A stretch of 64,000 nt of DNA. Source: Acridotheres tristis (taxonomy: Eukaryota > Chordata > Aves > Passeriformes > Sturnidae). This document shows, piece by piece, positions 33,856 through 46,697 of the stretch. Position numbers and translations under genes: made by a program. The stretch is taken from the NCBI GenBank assembly GCA_037013685.1, contig CM072891.1, positions 17,770,501 to 17,834,500 on the forward strand, written 5' to 3'. Each line of letters starts with the position of its first letter. Within the stretch, counting starts at the first letter, position 1. The notes beneath the pieces are model-generated. The model ran no database searches. It saw only the letters and a program-made list of their open reading frames with translations, and was not told the DNA's origin.

Positions 33856-36800
33856 CGTATGTACACCTGTTCAATCAGGAGAGCAAACAGCTGAGTGACA
33901 CTGCTGCAAATCTTCCAGAGACCTATAAACCATCTCCTGTTGACAAGGCAACCAGCATGCTGTCAGTGACAAAAATTAACAAGTAAAAAGCACTGTTTTG
34001 TCACAGTGCATCCAGCCAGCAGCAGGTTGATGCCAGCACAAGGCCAGCCCTAAGCACTTACCTAGAAATGCACGGGAGCTGCAAGGACCTGATGCTGTGC
34101 CAGGTGCTTCCCTGTTGGGAAGCTCTTCAAACACTGTCAGCTGTTTACTGTACCAAAGGGCAGAGGGAAAGGACAACAAGGAAAGTATCAGAGAAAAAAC
34201 ATATGGTAACTGCAAGCCCTGATATACCTTGCTTACTGAATTAAAAACCTGAGGGTTTTCATACTTGCTCTCTCTCTTTCCTAGTGGCATGAGATGAGAA
34301 GTACAAAAGTTTGTGGTGGACACGTAGCCAGGAAAGGCCAGATGCATTGTGAAGTGAGGAAAATATACCATATAATGGAATATAAGGTAATTTTTTTGCC
34401 TTTTTATGTAGCGTATGTAGTATGTGTGTTTCCCACCTAGGATCAGCCAGAAATTTCACCTCTAATAGCCTTCCTGCTACTGTAAAGTTTGCAGCAACTG
34501 CAGTGCACACACTAGAGACTCTCCAGAGCACCATTTAATGGGTGTCTGGAGTGATGGGAATTACAGCATGAGTATCAACAACAAACAAAACTGGGGTATA
34601 AAACTGACTTTTTTTCTTCGGGGTTGTAGCATCGAATCATGCTGACAACACAGGCATGAGATGGAGGGTAAAGACTCTGGCATGGCACCATTCCCTACTG
34701 AGCAGGCTTGCAACCAGGTGTCAGCACAGGGACTCAGAGGCTGACTTCAGGCTCTGTGGGCTCTTGCTGCAGACAGGTTTCTCACTCCCCAAACACCCAG
34801 TATACTGCATTTCTGCCACCGGGCTAATTCTTCCCCAGCAAAAGGCATGATGGAACAAGTGCTCCAAATCAAAGGGAAACTCAGCCAGTCAAAATCCTCC
34901 CCAGACCATCAGGCTTTATTCCCTTCAGTTGGGTCAACTTCATTTTTCTAGTTCCTTCAAGAACAGCTCTAGGTCTCCTCCAGCCTGCTCCCTGCACACC
35001 ATGCCAGGGTCTCCAGAGAAACCATAAAGGTTCAGGTCAAATGGGATACAATCTACAAAAACTCAGCCCATCACCCTCAGAGCCACACCATGGCATGTAG
35101 CAGTGCCTCAGTGTTAGGAAAAAGGCTCTTTTTCCCCTAACAGAAAGAGTTTTACCCACCAAGCCTGGAACATCCAGACGTGCAGCCCTTTTAGAGGCAC
35201 TGGAGGGCTCCTGCTGCTATCACCTGCTGGTTTGCAATCTGAAGTCCCCCTGCCACTGTTTCAGCTCTAGATATAGACGTCTCATGGCTTTCCCCACTCC
35301 AATACAATACCTGTTTGGGCACATGCAGGAGGTCCTGAGCTCCTGACAAGTACCCAAATTTAACTCCTGACCTATGTTAGCAGCTAGTTGGCCTCAGTAT
35401 GAAAGGATAAACCAAGGACAAAACTGTTCCATTCATACCTACACTTTCTGCCTTCACTTGGTTAAAATATCCCTTGTTCCAGAGTGGGACAGGATTGGAG
35501 CTCTCTCCTAGGAGCACCTCTGAGAGGTGCTGAACTCAGTCTTCCAGTTGCTGTCTGGATGACATCCCTCTCCTCCACTCTTGGCCAGCAAGGAATCAAA
35601 GTGAAGGGTAGCTTCTTGACCACAGGAAGATGATCGTGCTTACCAGATCAGACAGCCAAGGACAGACCACATCCAGCAGTCTTGCCTCCTTTTTGTGCTA
35701 CCCCAGCATGCTCAGTGCAAGGAGCTCATCTCACCTATAGCACAGGTATGTCCACAAAAGCCCATCATCCAGAGCCTCTCTATCATCAATGAGCAGAGAC
35801 AGGCACAGTCTGTCTGATCTGTTTCAGGTATCCACTTGCATTACACTGAGGTGGAAGCACTCATTTCCTCTGCTGCCCGTAAAGGGGGACTGAAGGGCTG
35901 GGATGTGAGATGCCAACATCTCAACAGGGGAATTGCACCCCATCTTGCACTTTACAGTAAGCTTTTCAGAGAGAGACTATCTCACCCTGCACCCAACATA
36001 AAAGCACTTCAGCCCCTAAGGCCCAAGGGTAACACTACACTTCAAGTGGGAGATGAGAGGCCCATGCCCTTAAGTGTTTACCATCAAGAAAACTTCACAA
36101 CACCTTCCCTGTAATGATGTTCCAAGTGGATCCAAATAACTTTGGGGGATGGCTGAAGAGAAAGCAGAGCTGCAGGTCTCAGCCTGCCTCTGTGTTAGCA
36201 GGTGGAGAAAGGAGAACATCCCAGGCACCAAACACTTCGTGCTGTGAGAACCCAGAGCACTTTGTGCCCGTCAGGAGATGCACCATGACAGGCAGGGGAG
36301 GATGAACACATGCAGCAGGGCTGGGTCAAGGACACAGGAGAGCACAGCAATTTCTTCAAGTAGGGAGACTTGGGATTTACAGGCCAGCCTTGCAGAGTCT
36401 CCTCTTTGTGCCTTCTGATATACAATCCTTTGGGGCAAGCAACACAGGAGCTTGATGCAGACAACTGCAAAACAGTGAGTCTAAGGGCAGGAAGCCAAAG
36501 CAGATGGTGCATGTTAAATGGAACTGTCATGCTGCTAGGCTGGCCAGGGGAGAGATGGAGGAGGTATTCTGAGATTTGTGAAGCCATCAGCCCTCGTGCT
36601 ACAGAAAACAACATTAAGCTCAGACAGGGATTGAAGGCAGAATAACTTCCCTGATAACAGGATGCATGGGGCATAAGTTGCTACAAAGGGCCCTCACATA
36701 AAATAGGGGGAAAAAAAGCAAGCATGGGAGAGACTGCACAGCATTCACCCACAGCGAGACTGAACTGGTTTAGAAGAAAATGAGAAGTTTAATTCAGCTC

Positions 36801-38724
36801 CCTGAAAGGGTGACCTACTGTTGGCAGAGCTTTTTCTTCCAGCCCAGCATTCAGTTGTCACCAAGCTCACAGGCTCCTACCTAAGAGTTTAAAGATCATC
36901 TCTTTGCATTCTATTCCAAACAGTACTTGCTCCCCATGCCCAGCAAAGCAAGCCATGCTGAGAAAGTGTGACTGCTGGTTGTCCACCTCCACGCAGCAGC
37001 TGCCAGTCACATCCCAGTTCCACAACACAATCCATTTGATTATTTTGATCTATTCAGGTGGTAGTGTTCTTTTTCTTTTCCTCCTCCTCTGGGATTTCTC
37101 CTGAAATTGCTCTAAGCTGCAAATTGAATAAGGTAATTCCAGGTGCAGAGACTTTGAAACAAAGGAGATTAAAACCTCCTGACTTGAGAGATGCTGCACT
37201 GCCCACCAGTCCAGCCACTGCAGTCAATAGAGTTCAACCAACTTCAGCTGAATCTGAACAAGACCTCACACCCTGCTGCAATGCAATTGCAGGGCTTGCC
37301 ACAAAAAAAAAAAACAGGTACTTAGCAGCATGCTCTGAAAAAGCCCAGCCCTCTCCTAGGCACTCAGCTTCCCACCTCTTCACAAGGAGCACACTTCAGA
37401 TAAGCAACTCTATACATCTTTTTTTTTTAAACTGTGCATCTTCCACTAAAACTCAGGAAGGCCTTCCTTAAGCCTTCTCAAGAGCATCCTTGTTTTCCCT
37501 TTCCAAGGCAATTGTCTTGTTTTTCCTTTAAAACAGTAGAAATTTCAAGCCAGTCTTCACAGCTCAGTTTGCATCCATAGATTGGTGACTACAAAATCCA
37601 ACTAGCTGCCCTAGGCTTTTACAAACTCCCAGCCAGGGACCTGCACCTCATGGGCTGTAATCCTCCCCCATTTCCTCTCTAAAGATGCTAGTACCAGAGG
37701 CTCTTCCCTACCACCTTCCTCAGAGAATCATCACCAAAACCTTCCTTGTTGCTACAGCAAGGACTCAGCAACAACTGCCCTTTTTAGAATATCTGAACAA
37801 GAAACAGCCCCATTAGAATCAAAGGAGGAAGACAAACTTAAATCCCAGGAATTACACCTCTGCTTGGGCAGTTTCATCTCCACAGCCTCCCTTTGCTCAT
37901 CTCCCATCCTGAACAGGTTTATCATCCATTCCACGGTTGCTCTGAATTATCCCAGAGGTGAGCCTATTTCAGCAATAAACTGTCACAATACATTCCCTTC
38001 TACACTGTTTTTAAAAACATGTGAGCCCTGACTGCCAGAGAATTGTTTTGGAAAGATTAGATTAGATGCCTCGGAAACGGCTTTGGAAAAAAAAAGTAAA
38101 GGGTTTTCACTTCTTGAAGAAACTCACTTTTTTTTCCCCCCCAGGAAGTTTGTTTTATTTTTTAACCTCAAAAATTTGGTCGATTAACTGCATCTTGTTT
38201 TTCAGATCTTTCCACAAGAAGTGCCTTGGTGCAGATGACCAATAGGGAGATTGCTCATTTTGCAATCATCTGCCACCAACACAAATTAAGATCCTAAAGC
38301 CCTCTGATTTTTAAAACAACCCTCATCCAGAGGCCTCCAACATTTCTATTCAATTGACCAAATCTTCTTACTGTTTTTCCAACTCATAACAAGACACTCA
38401 GTTTTACCAGGGGATGTTTATCCATTTCTTTGGACTCAAACCCCACTTACAGCCTGGAAGATTGACATGCAAAGGAGTGCCATCTCAGCCCTCCACTCAC
38501 ATCACTCCTAAGACTAGACACCTAAAATATTAAAATAACACGTCAAGACATCCTTGCTTGAAATTATAAAAGGAAACAAACCCTCACCTTCACAGAGTTC
38601 ATTGTGATAAGAAAGCATTTCTCTCATCAGAAAATCAGATGAGCAACACATCAACAGCTGGGTGCTGAATCTTTTGATGCTCATCAGTTACCAAAGGAAA
38701 TGGGAAGCTGACCTTGCAGTCAAA

Positions 38725-38860
38725 GTGCCAGACTAGGACAACAATTTCTGTTCTCATCTCTGCTCTAAGCTCCTCCTGTTAATGTGAATTTTCATTCCCC
38801 AGTTCTCAGCTGTGAAACAGGGGGTTGTAAAAATCCCTCTACTCTCCCTGCCTGGTGTGT
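38725..38860 (+). mobile_element. MIR-type SINE relic
   Basis: The run TTCTGTTCTCATCTCTGC, then ATTCCCCAGTTCTCAGCTG, then TGAAACAGGGGG resembles the forward MIR core (CTCTGCC, then CAGTTTCCCCATCTG, then TAAAATGGGG). The intervening CTTGGGCAAG part is eroded. Confidence 0.4.
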
Positions 38861-40330
38861 GCCCCAGCTATAGGCACTGGTATATACTTGTATCTATGAA
38901 AAGTAGATACTTCCTAGCAGATATGAGGGGCAGCTAAGCCTGGACACTTCACAGATTGGAAAAGGGTTGCTGCTTGAGATATACACCACAGAGGAAGAGG
39001 AACAGCAGAGGTATAAACTGATGTCTACTGAACACAGATTAATGTGCTCATCACAGAAGGAATGTAAAGCAGAGGACATCTTGTCAGCCCCCTGATAATC
39101 AGGTGCACTAATTTTGGGGATCAGATGACTATAATTTGCTCATGAATCAGATTTCCACCCTCATCCATCTACCTTCCCTGCTTTGCCACAGACCTGGTGA
39201 GACCCTTGCACATGTCCCTGTCACTATGATCCACACCAGTACTACAGCCTTGTTTCTGTGGAAAAGCAGGGGCTGAAGCACTTTTTCAGGTCTAAATCTC
39301 TCTCACACCTCTGTTTCCTACCTCCACCATAGTCATGGTAGTAATTTCTTTCCAGTGCATATGTTTTGAGAAACAATGCCTTGATATTCGTAAATTATAG
39401 GGACAACCAGAACAGCTACAGAGCCATCAACTGCAACTGAGTACCACAGAATGGAGGACATGCAGCTGTACTCTTAGGAGGGGAGAGAGCAAATCTGACC
39501 CTCTGATACTTCAGTACAACCAGCACACACCCCAGGAGAACAATGAGGCAGAAAGTGAAGCAGGGATTTGTGCGCACCTCCTCATCCATCAGCAGCTACA
39601 CTGATGGCCAGATGGGAGGTGACACCACCAACCAGCACAGCAATGTCCTTCCCCTGCCTAGCCCCCAGCACTTATCCTCACCCTGCCTCCCACATCAGCA
39701 GAGCAAGAAGCCAGCACATGCTTGTCGAAGCAGGTCAGGGAGCAGACCACTCGCCCAAGGCTGCCTGTGTGGAAAGTGGGACAAGCCCTCCAGAAAAAGC
39801 CAACTGGCCTCTTACAGTATAATGCAAATCAGGAAAAGGCCGGGAGAAATCTTGCATGACCAAGGTTATATTGTAAGGTTATGTATTCATCCTCTGCATA
39901 CAAGGGGGGGAAACAAGGGGTGTGCATGCACACACCAGGCAGGAGGTACCTCCTGCTTTTACCAGCATTTGCTAGGTTTGCATTATACAAAGGAGAGTTG
40001 TGCTGCTCACAGCAGGTGTCTAACAGAGCGGGACCCAAAAGGAGCCATTGCATCTAAAGACAGAGACCCAAGGGGAGACAATGAAAAAAATTAATCACAG
40101 CATTTGCATACACACAAGCCAGGATCAATCCCATACAAGAAACAGTGATGTTCTATTTACTTAACATAATCAACTACTGTTTTATCTATATATCATACCA
40201 ACCAAAAGCCTGTTTCTCAAGCCCAGCCTCTATCCTGGAGAATAAATTGCAGTCCCTCACATAACATTAAGCTCCTGACATCCAATGCAAAGCCATCAGC
40301 AGGGAAGGAGCACGGTTGCTACAATCACTA

Positions 40331-40403
40331 CAGAAACACCACACCAAGAATACTTCAGAACTACAGGAATACTACAGAAACCTAGTGCCACACCAGGAAT
40401 ACT
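40331..40403 (+). repeat. Imperfect direct repeat, two copies
   Basis: CAGAAACACCACACCAAGAA followed by TACT at 40331-40354 recurs at 40375-40403 as CAGAAAC, then a five-base insertion, then CACACCAGGAATACT, with a 44-base offset. It is probably a small local duplication. Confidence 0.5.
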
Positions 40404-41142
40404 GCTTTGGCTACTGCAGTGGCTATCTGAGGTGGGATGGAATCCATCATTTGCAGGCTCCAAATTTATATATTCAAGTTTATTCTATACACATAGTTTG
40501 AAGCAGGCTGAATAGAGCTGGATGTAAGCCACAGTATTGCTGAAGACAGCAGGGTGTGTCAGAGCGCTCGACGAGATCCTGGAGCAGGCCGACACAATGG
40601 CTGCCTGTTACCCCAAAAAACTGCTGATGAACAGAGCTCACTTCTCAGCAAGCCTCTAAACAAGATCCCAGCTTGCCTCAGGCACAAGCACTTGCTGGCC
40701 AGACTCTTTGGAGATTTTTCACTGGTTTGCCTTTCTCAGGGAATATGGCCCCATGCATTTCCACTGCCAGCCAGCCATGCCAGTTCAGCCTTGACCAGCA
40801 GGAGAGCCAACGCACCACTCTGCACAACAGCAGCCTCCACAACGCCTTCTCCCACTGATCTCCCCCTTGCTTCTCTCTCTGCAGAGCCTTACCCAGGGAG
40901 AACAGGGCAGCCTGGAGCTGTGCACACCTGCATCCCTCATTTCACTCCTACTCCCTGGCTTTTTAGATCTTGCTCCTCTTCTTCTCCCAGTAAGAGCACG
41001 ACATCCTCTTCATTTCACAGGTCACAGCTTCTCCCTCACGTCTGCTGTTCTCTCAAGGATGCTAAACAAGCAGAAGACGAACAGGCATCTTCCCAGAGAC
41101 ATTGCAGCAATGTCTCTTTTTTGTATTCGTCAAGTTATTGCT

Positions 41143-41160
41143 CCCACACACACACACACA
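41143..41160 (+). repeat. Short (CA)n run
   Basis: About eight CA units lie between CTCC and TTTAAAC. Confidence 0.85.
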
Positions 41161-41424
41161 TTTAAACTCAGCTCCACCAGCTCTTGAATTTAAGTTGCAT
41201 ATGAGCAGTCTGATCTATAATGGATTTAGCTATGCAAAAGGAAAAATCCTCTTAAAGTTTGGCCCACAGCACAGCAGTGTACAAGAACCTGGGCTGCCAC
41301 TGCCTCTGCATTATCAGAGTGCCTCACCCAGGGCATCCTACCCCTTTAGCAGATAACCAGCAAATGTCCAGCCTATCTGCTAGGTCAGTATCCCTCCTAA
41401 AGAAAAGTCCAGTGAGATAAGCAA

Positions 41425-41510
41425 TCAGCTTAGCCAAGGCCACATGGAGCTAAGGACTCCCCAGTTCACAATCCTGTGGCTTTAACCACAAAGTCATCTT
41501 TCAGCACAGA
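41425..41510 (-). mobile_element. MIR-type SINE relic, head region
   Basis: The plus strand reads CTTAGCCAAGGCCACATGGA, then AGGACTCCCCAGTTC, then TGTGGCTTTAACCACAAAGT. This corresponds to the reverse complement of the MIR core and tRNA-derived head, including the CTAACCACT-like end. Confidence 0.5.
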
Positions 41511-42287
41511 GTTCAGCTGTTCCAAGAGCCCACATTACTGTCAGATGGGCACCACGGGCAGGTCATGCACTAAGATAGTGAGCATGGAAAGACTATTCCC
41601 TCTGTAGACATTCAGGTCAGTTAGCACCACACAGAGGAAGCTACAGAACCATTTCCCACTGGTGAGAAGTTGATAACGGGGTTTTGGTTTTACTGAGCCA
41701 GTCATTAAACACTGCTGATCCCACATAATAGAGAAATAGGTTGCAACACACAGAATAAACCAGATCGTGCTGAAGTATTTACCTCTGGATATCTGTAATT
41801 ATAAACCAAACATCATCAGCTTCTCTCTCTCCCTGCAGTAAATAATTAACTGCAAAAGAATATTCCTCTTGGCTCCATCCTCCCCAATCAATTCTGCTTT
41901 GCAACAGCGTGCCGCCTGGATTGCTCGCTGTATCAGTGCACCCGAGTGTCACCCAAACCCCCTCGGAAGACAGAGGCGAGGTGCAACTGTTCACTTCAGT
42001 ACAGCACAGACCTTTCCTTCAGGGTACAAGGGGACATCGTGGCATAACTGCCAGTACTTCAAGCAGACAGCTATGACATACACAGCTTAGCTCATGCACT
42101 GCTGCAACATCACTGCAACCATCAGCGGAGGCGAATCACGCACTCTGAGCGCTCCCATCACACCCCTCTGGACTGCCTGAGCTTTATTGCCAAGGCAGAG
42201 CAAATTTCCTCCCCTGAAAAACAAGGTTTTCTACTGCTTTCATTGTTTCTGAATTCTTCTCCCCACCCCTAGATTTCATCCAGGGGT

Positions 42288-42345
42288 AAAAAAAAAAATA
42301 AATTTAAAACCCACCAAAAAAACCCACAAACCCAAAACAAACCAA
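42288..42345 (+). repeat. A-rich low-complexity tract
   Basis: A poly-A start (42288-42298) is followed by AAATTTAAAACCCACCAAAA and AAACCCAAAACAAACC. It is similar in make-up to the tract at 28.8 kb. Confidence 0.8.
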
Positions 42346-42993
42346 GCCTTCTTTATAACAAGAAACATCATTTTTAAAGAGACTTTCATTTCAGTACTAG
42401 ATCAAAGTTGAATATTGTGACTGCTCGGTCATGCACTATAACCTGCACAATGACCTGTTCACGTCTTGTCACCTACCCTCATCAACCTGAATTTCATACA
42501 GACTCCACGAGTAATAGGTAAACCAGAAAATGTCCAGAGCACTCGTTCCTTTTGCCCTACTGAAAGACACCTCCTGGCTGTAAACCCAGTGGGGAAGAAG
42601 GATGATGCCAGGAGGAAGGCAAAACTGCCTGGCAGGAAGGCTGGGTTTGGTCAGACAGCAGATGGAAGCAGGTTGCATACAGATACACAACCAGGGAACA
42701 ACACAAGGGCTGCCATTTGATCCTGGTTGCTTTCTTAAGGTACAAAGTCAAATTCACTTTTGAAAGAGGTATAAGAACACAAGCAAAAATAAAGAGCTGG
42801 GGAAAACCTCCAGAACTGCAGGAATACCCTTCCTGCAACAGCCAGAAAACACGGGAGGAAGGAGAGAAGTATTACCACCAAGCAAACATCTTCATACTCG
42901 CACACAGTCTGGGTTCAGTTTTACATTTTTATGGGTTTAAACACATACCAGATTTAGTCGAGCTGGCTATGAAGTGTTCAATAAAAAACCCCA

Positions 42994-43190
42994 CCAAGAA
43001 GATAGAGAAAAAGAGGAAAAAAGGCTAATTTGGACTCAAAAAGCATGGAAAGAAAGGTTCAAGAAAGAGAAAGAAGAATGGAAGGAAAACCATGACACAA
43101 AAGAGATAAATGAAACAGATACCAGGGAAAGTTCAGGAAAAGATAAACTATGCAAAAATGGAATGAAAACTGAAAGGGAAAGATAAGAGA
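42994..43190 (+). repeat. Purine-rich tract
   Basis: About 200 bases are dominated by A and G on the plus strand (AAGATAGAGAAAAAGAGGAA, then GAAAGAGAAAGAAGAATGG). The open frame across it has a biased Lys/Glu/Arg make-up that reflects the base composition and not a recognised protein. Confidence 0.7.
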
Positions 43191-46143
43191 ATTAGGAACA
43201 TGCCATGGCAGATCAGTTGAACGGCAGTTGGCAAATAGATCATTTATTTAATCTCATTCATATTTGTCAAATAATTTGTTTGATTAACACTCTTTTGTGG
43301 TCTTCAGCCAGGTATAGAGCTGATCAAATACCATGTCATAAATATATTATTAGATTAATACAAGTAAAATTCAAATACATTCAACATTTTTATCTGCTGC
43401 TTAATAAGCTCTGGTTCTAAATTTGCAGTTCAAAAATGTTAAAATAGAAAGCTGGGAATAAATTACAAATAAAGATTACTTGAAGCACAAGCATTTTGCT
43501 TTTCCTAGACTGACAAAAATACAGTATACTGTATAACTCATCTTGAGAGACAGAAGAGACTTCACCACCCTCCCATAAGGAACCACTCTCTATGGGCAGT
43601 ACTTTTTGTCTTGATTTTATTTTGTTGAATGTTTTCACAATATTCAACTATTCTACTCCATAAAGGTTTTTCACCCCAAGAAAACCTGGTGAGCTCCAAG
43701 GGCAGCCTAACAGAAAAGTAAATTTGGGGTGCACTGGTAGCAGGAGGGAAGGCAGTGGGAGCCATATCCAGCCTGGAAGCAAATGTTTTATGTTTGAGCT
43801 GAGCTTTGCTCCTCTTAAAGGGAAGCTAAGTCAGGTGAAGGATGGACAAGGATGCCCCAGGATCTCTACTCTCACAGGGAAAAGTTTCCCACATTATCAG
43901 CAGCCTTCTCCAAACCTCCCTGGAAGAACCAAGGAGAAGAAAAGGACGACTGGCAATTTTTCAGCCTGTTTTTATCCCCTCTCCCCCAAGACAACAGCAA
44001 GGCCCCCTTGAGAATCCTCAGACCGTAGGGTGAAAGCCATCAAAGACAGACCATCTCCACACACACGGTGACAGAGCTGCCGGGGAGCCCTGGGAAGCAG
44101 AACCAGGCTCAATAAGGAAGCTGTGGCCATGGCTTTCGAGGCTACTCCCACTGCTGTTCTACCTTTACCACTGGCAGCAGCCAAGAATCAAACTCGCCAC
44201 AGGAGAGAACCACAACAAGGGCAACTCCCTGGGGCCGGAAAAGTGTCCCTCGGGTCACAAGTCCTGTTTAAATATCTCAGCAATATCCCAAACTGAGATA
44301 ATTATTGCTAATTACAAGATCATTTTTATGTAAACACGAAGGGTATTACCACGCATACTTCATCTCTTTTTAATTAAAAGAAGTAAGAGGTTTGTTGAGA
44401 TAAAACAAAGACATGCTGACAGCTCCCACCCAAAAGCAGACTTTTCTGCAGTGATAACACCCATCAGCTTCCAGACCCACTGAGAAGACCAAACAGGGAA
44501 ATCAATCAGCATCAGCTTCCCCAGTGCTGAAACGAAGCAGTTGGCACATTATTAATCACACAGGAGAAACCTTTTACGAGGAAAAGGAAAGGACCAGACA
44601 CACAGAGGGGAGATACACATGGATTCAGTCATGGCCATCTTACAAACACTTGGGAAAATCACACAAATCACCAGCTGTAGAATTAAAATATTTCAGAGCT
44701 GTGAAGGATAAACACATCAGCAATTCTGACTACAGCAACTCTTTAGCTGAGCCTACACCAAACCTCACGTGCTTTCCTCCATTCAAAACCAGTTCCTGCT
44801 CCAAGCTGCACATCCTACCCATGCCAACCAGACTCAAGTACATCGTTATACAGCCTCACCAGGAGTTCCTACCCTTCCTGTATTTCAAAGACCTACCCAG
44901 AGCAAGCTGCACATCACAGACTGGAAGAGATATGACCCTCCAGCTTAGGACACTGAAATAATCAATGGCTTGACTTGCCATGCAACGGCTTAACAAGCCA
45001 TTCCTGCTGCTCAGTCCTGTTTCCAGCTGTCCTAAGCATTTCTCCAGCAGCTCCAGAGTTCACCAGTCCACTCTGACTTCTCATCGTCTCTTTTGTCTCC
45101 AGGCACGCTCCACTGCTTGAGGCAATTTAAAACATATCCCCAGTCAGGACCTCTATGGGCCAAGCTTGCCATCAGGTGCACCTTCACTTGGGGTGAAGAC
45201 GCCGCAGCCCCGGACGCCGCGGCACCCTTGGCAGGGCAGCAGGGCGCAGGCAGCCTCGGCACGCCGCAGAGCCCCGGCGGCGAGCGTCCCTACGAGGGAG
45301 GGAGGTGTCACCAGCTCCGCAGAGCCGCATGCTCGCAGAACGGGGGACCTCGCTCACTTGCTCACAGATGCACACAAATACCTGCGCCTCCGCCACCTGC
45401 CTGCCCCCTCCGCGCCTCGCTCCGGGCCTGGCACTGCCACGGAGCTGGTCTGCCCTGGGGGGTGTCAGCGCACAGCAGGTACTGGTTTGGCAAAGAGTGG
45501 CGAGTCTGGTGCTCCCCCTTCGAAGCATCACACGAGCAGTGTGAGGCATGCAAGGGGATGAGGGAGGACGGGTGCAGTGGGCTGTAAACTGGGGGTGCGA
45601 AGAGGAGGACGTGAACACAGCTGCAGCTAAGGGATATGGAGGGGAGCGGGACAGCAAGGGGGGGAAAGAGAAGGGGCTGCAGCTTGGGAGGGGGAAGGAC
45701 AGGAGGAGTGCACAGCGGGTACAGAAGGAGGGCAGGGGATGGAGGGCAGAGGGGGTACAGAGGCTGTGGCTCGGTGGCACCCCACCACCCTCCCGCCCCG
45801 GCGGCCTGCCGGGGCTCGGGTCGGCAGGCAGCGCCCAGGCAGCAGAGTCATGGCGCGGCCAGGCGAGCAGGTGGGTGGGTGGCCGCCACCGCCTCCAACA
45901 CCCCGGGCCCCGCCGCCGCCCACCGGGCCGAGGGTCCGTGCCTTTTCACCGCCGCTCCGGGCACGGCGGGGGCAGCCCCAGCACGGCGGGGATACGAACT
46001 TGGCGTCGGGGGGAACAGCCCCGCTAACAGGTGGCGCCGGCGCCGCCGACCCGTCCCCGCCGAGCCGGTGGGCGCTGCCCCTGCGCGACGGCGCGTCCCA
46101 CCCACCGCGACCCAGCGCCAGCCCGCTCCCGGCGGTCACTCAC

Positions 46144-46330
46144 CGGCTCGTCCGCCCCGCCGGGCGGGATGCGCGTCCTGGAGAGCGGGGCGCGGAAGTT
46201 TAAAGCCGGCTAACAGTATTATTCGCTTTTGCCCTTCCAACGTAGGAAAAAACCAAACTAGACGAGGCGCCCCCCCAGGCGGGCGAAACCCCGCTCCGCT
46301 CCTCCCCGCCGGGGGCTTCAGCCGCGCGTC
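46144..46330 (-). other. HRAS: Candidate HRAS noncoding exon 1
   Basis: The minus strand reads GAGCCG followed by the donor GTGAGT at 46143-46138, the best minus-strand donor in the CpG island. No ATG occurs on the minus strand between about 46320 and 46144, which suits a 5' UTR. A CCAAT box (46404-46400) and a GC box lie about 80 bases above the chosen 5' end, which is only approximate. The assignment to HRAS rests on strand, on this being the only strong island in the window, and on the need for an upstream exon. Confidence 0.5.
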
Positions 46331-46388
46331 GGCCCGGCGGCGAGGGGAAGTTTCCACCGCGGTGGTGGAGGCGCCCCCGGCGTGCCGC

Positions 46389-46404
46389 GCCCGCCCCGCA
46401 TTGG
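46389..46404 (-). promoter_or_regulatory. CCAAT box next to a GC box
   Basis: On the minus strand GCCAATGCGGGGCGGGC places a CCAAT box directly upstream of an Sp1-type GC box. This would be a natural core-promoter arrangement for a minus-strand start about 60-100 bases further down, near 46,320. It is a motif reading only. Confidence 0.5.
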
Positions 46405-46559
46405 CACGGGGCGCCGGGGCGCTGTGCCGCCGCCGCGCCCGGACAATGTGCGTGCGGGGAGAGCGGGAGCGGAGCGGGAGCGCGCCCCGCCGGCGGCCGC
46501 GGCACACGCCCAGCCCGCGCCCCGCCCTCCCGCCGCTCGGCGCCCGCCCGCCGCCCCTG

Positions 46560-46564
46560 ATTGG
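46560..46564 (-). promoter_or_regulatory. Second CCAAT box in minus orientation
   Basis: The plus strand reads CTGATTGGCGG, that is CCGCCAATCAG on the minus strand, a full NF-Y type CCAAT context. It is flanked by GC boxes within the CpG island. Confidence 0.5.
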
Positions 46565-46646
46565 CGGTCCCCGCCGCCTCCGCCCTCCGGGTGGGCCGCG
46601 CCGCCTGTCAATCACCGCCGCCGCCCGCCCGCCGCGGCCCGGCCGC

Positions 46647-46697
46647 GGGGCGGTCCCTGGGGCGGCGGCGGCTGGGGGGGGGCCGGGCCGGGCCGGG
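46647..46697 (+). promoter_or_regulatory. G-quadruplex-forming motif in the promoter island
   Basis: Plus-strand G runs of 4, 4, 9, 3, 3 and 3 occur here. The last four (46674-46697) are separated only by CC, which satisfies the standard four-run quadruplex rule. If the island drives HRAS, the G-rich strand is the template strand. Confidence 0.65.

Larger units (their letters stand above)
17209..46143 (-). other. HRAS: Proposed 29-kb HRAS intron 1
   Basis: This is the span between the exon 2 acceptor and the candidate exon 1 donor in the CpG island. No coding exon with a family signature was found on either strand. It contains several MIR-like SINE relics, A-rich tracts, a short microsatellite, a perfect 12-bp hairpin at 31344-31375, and two small CpG-enriched patches (20.65-20.95 and 41.9-42.15 kb). 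If exon 1 in fact lies nearer exon 2, part of this span is 5' flank instead. Confidence 0.5.

Noticed and set aside
39543..41187. Open frames of 183 and 203 codons in tandem
   Set aside because: They have low-complexity Ser/His/Pro-rich stretches, no motif and no flanking splice sites that would join them. A chance paucity of stops is more likely.
41425..41510. tRNA-like end (TTTAACCAC) as a tRNA gene
   Set aside because: Only the head fragment of a MIR-type SINE is present. There is no full cloverleaf with both internal promoter boxes.
44524..44961. 145-codon open frame
   Set aside because: No family is recognised and no promoter or splice context is seen. It is kept out as unsupported.
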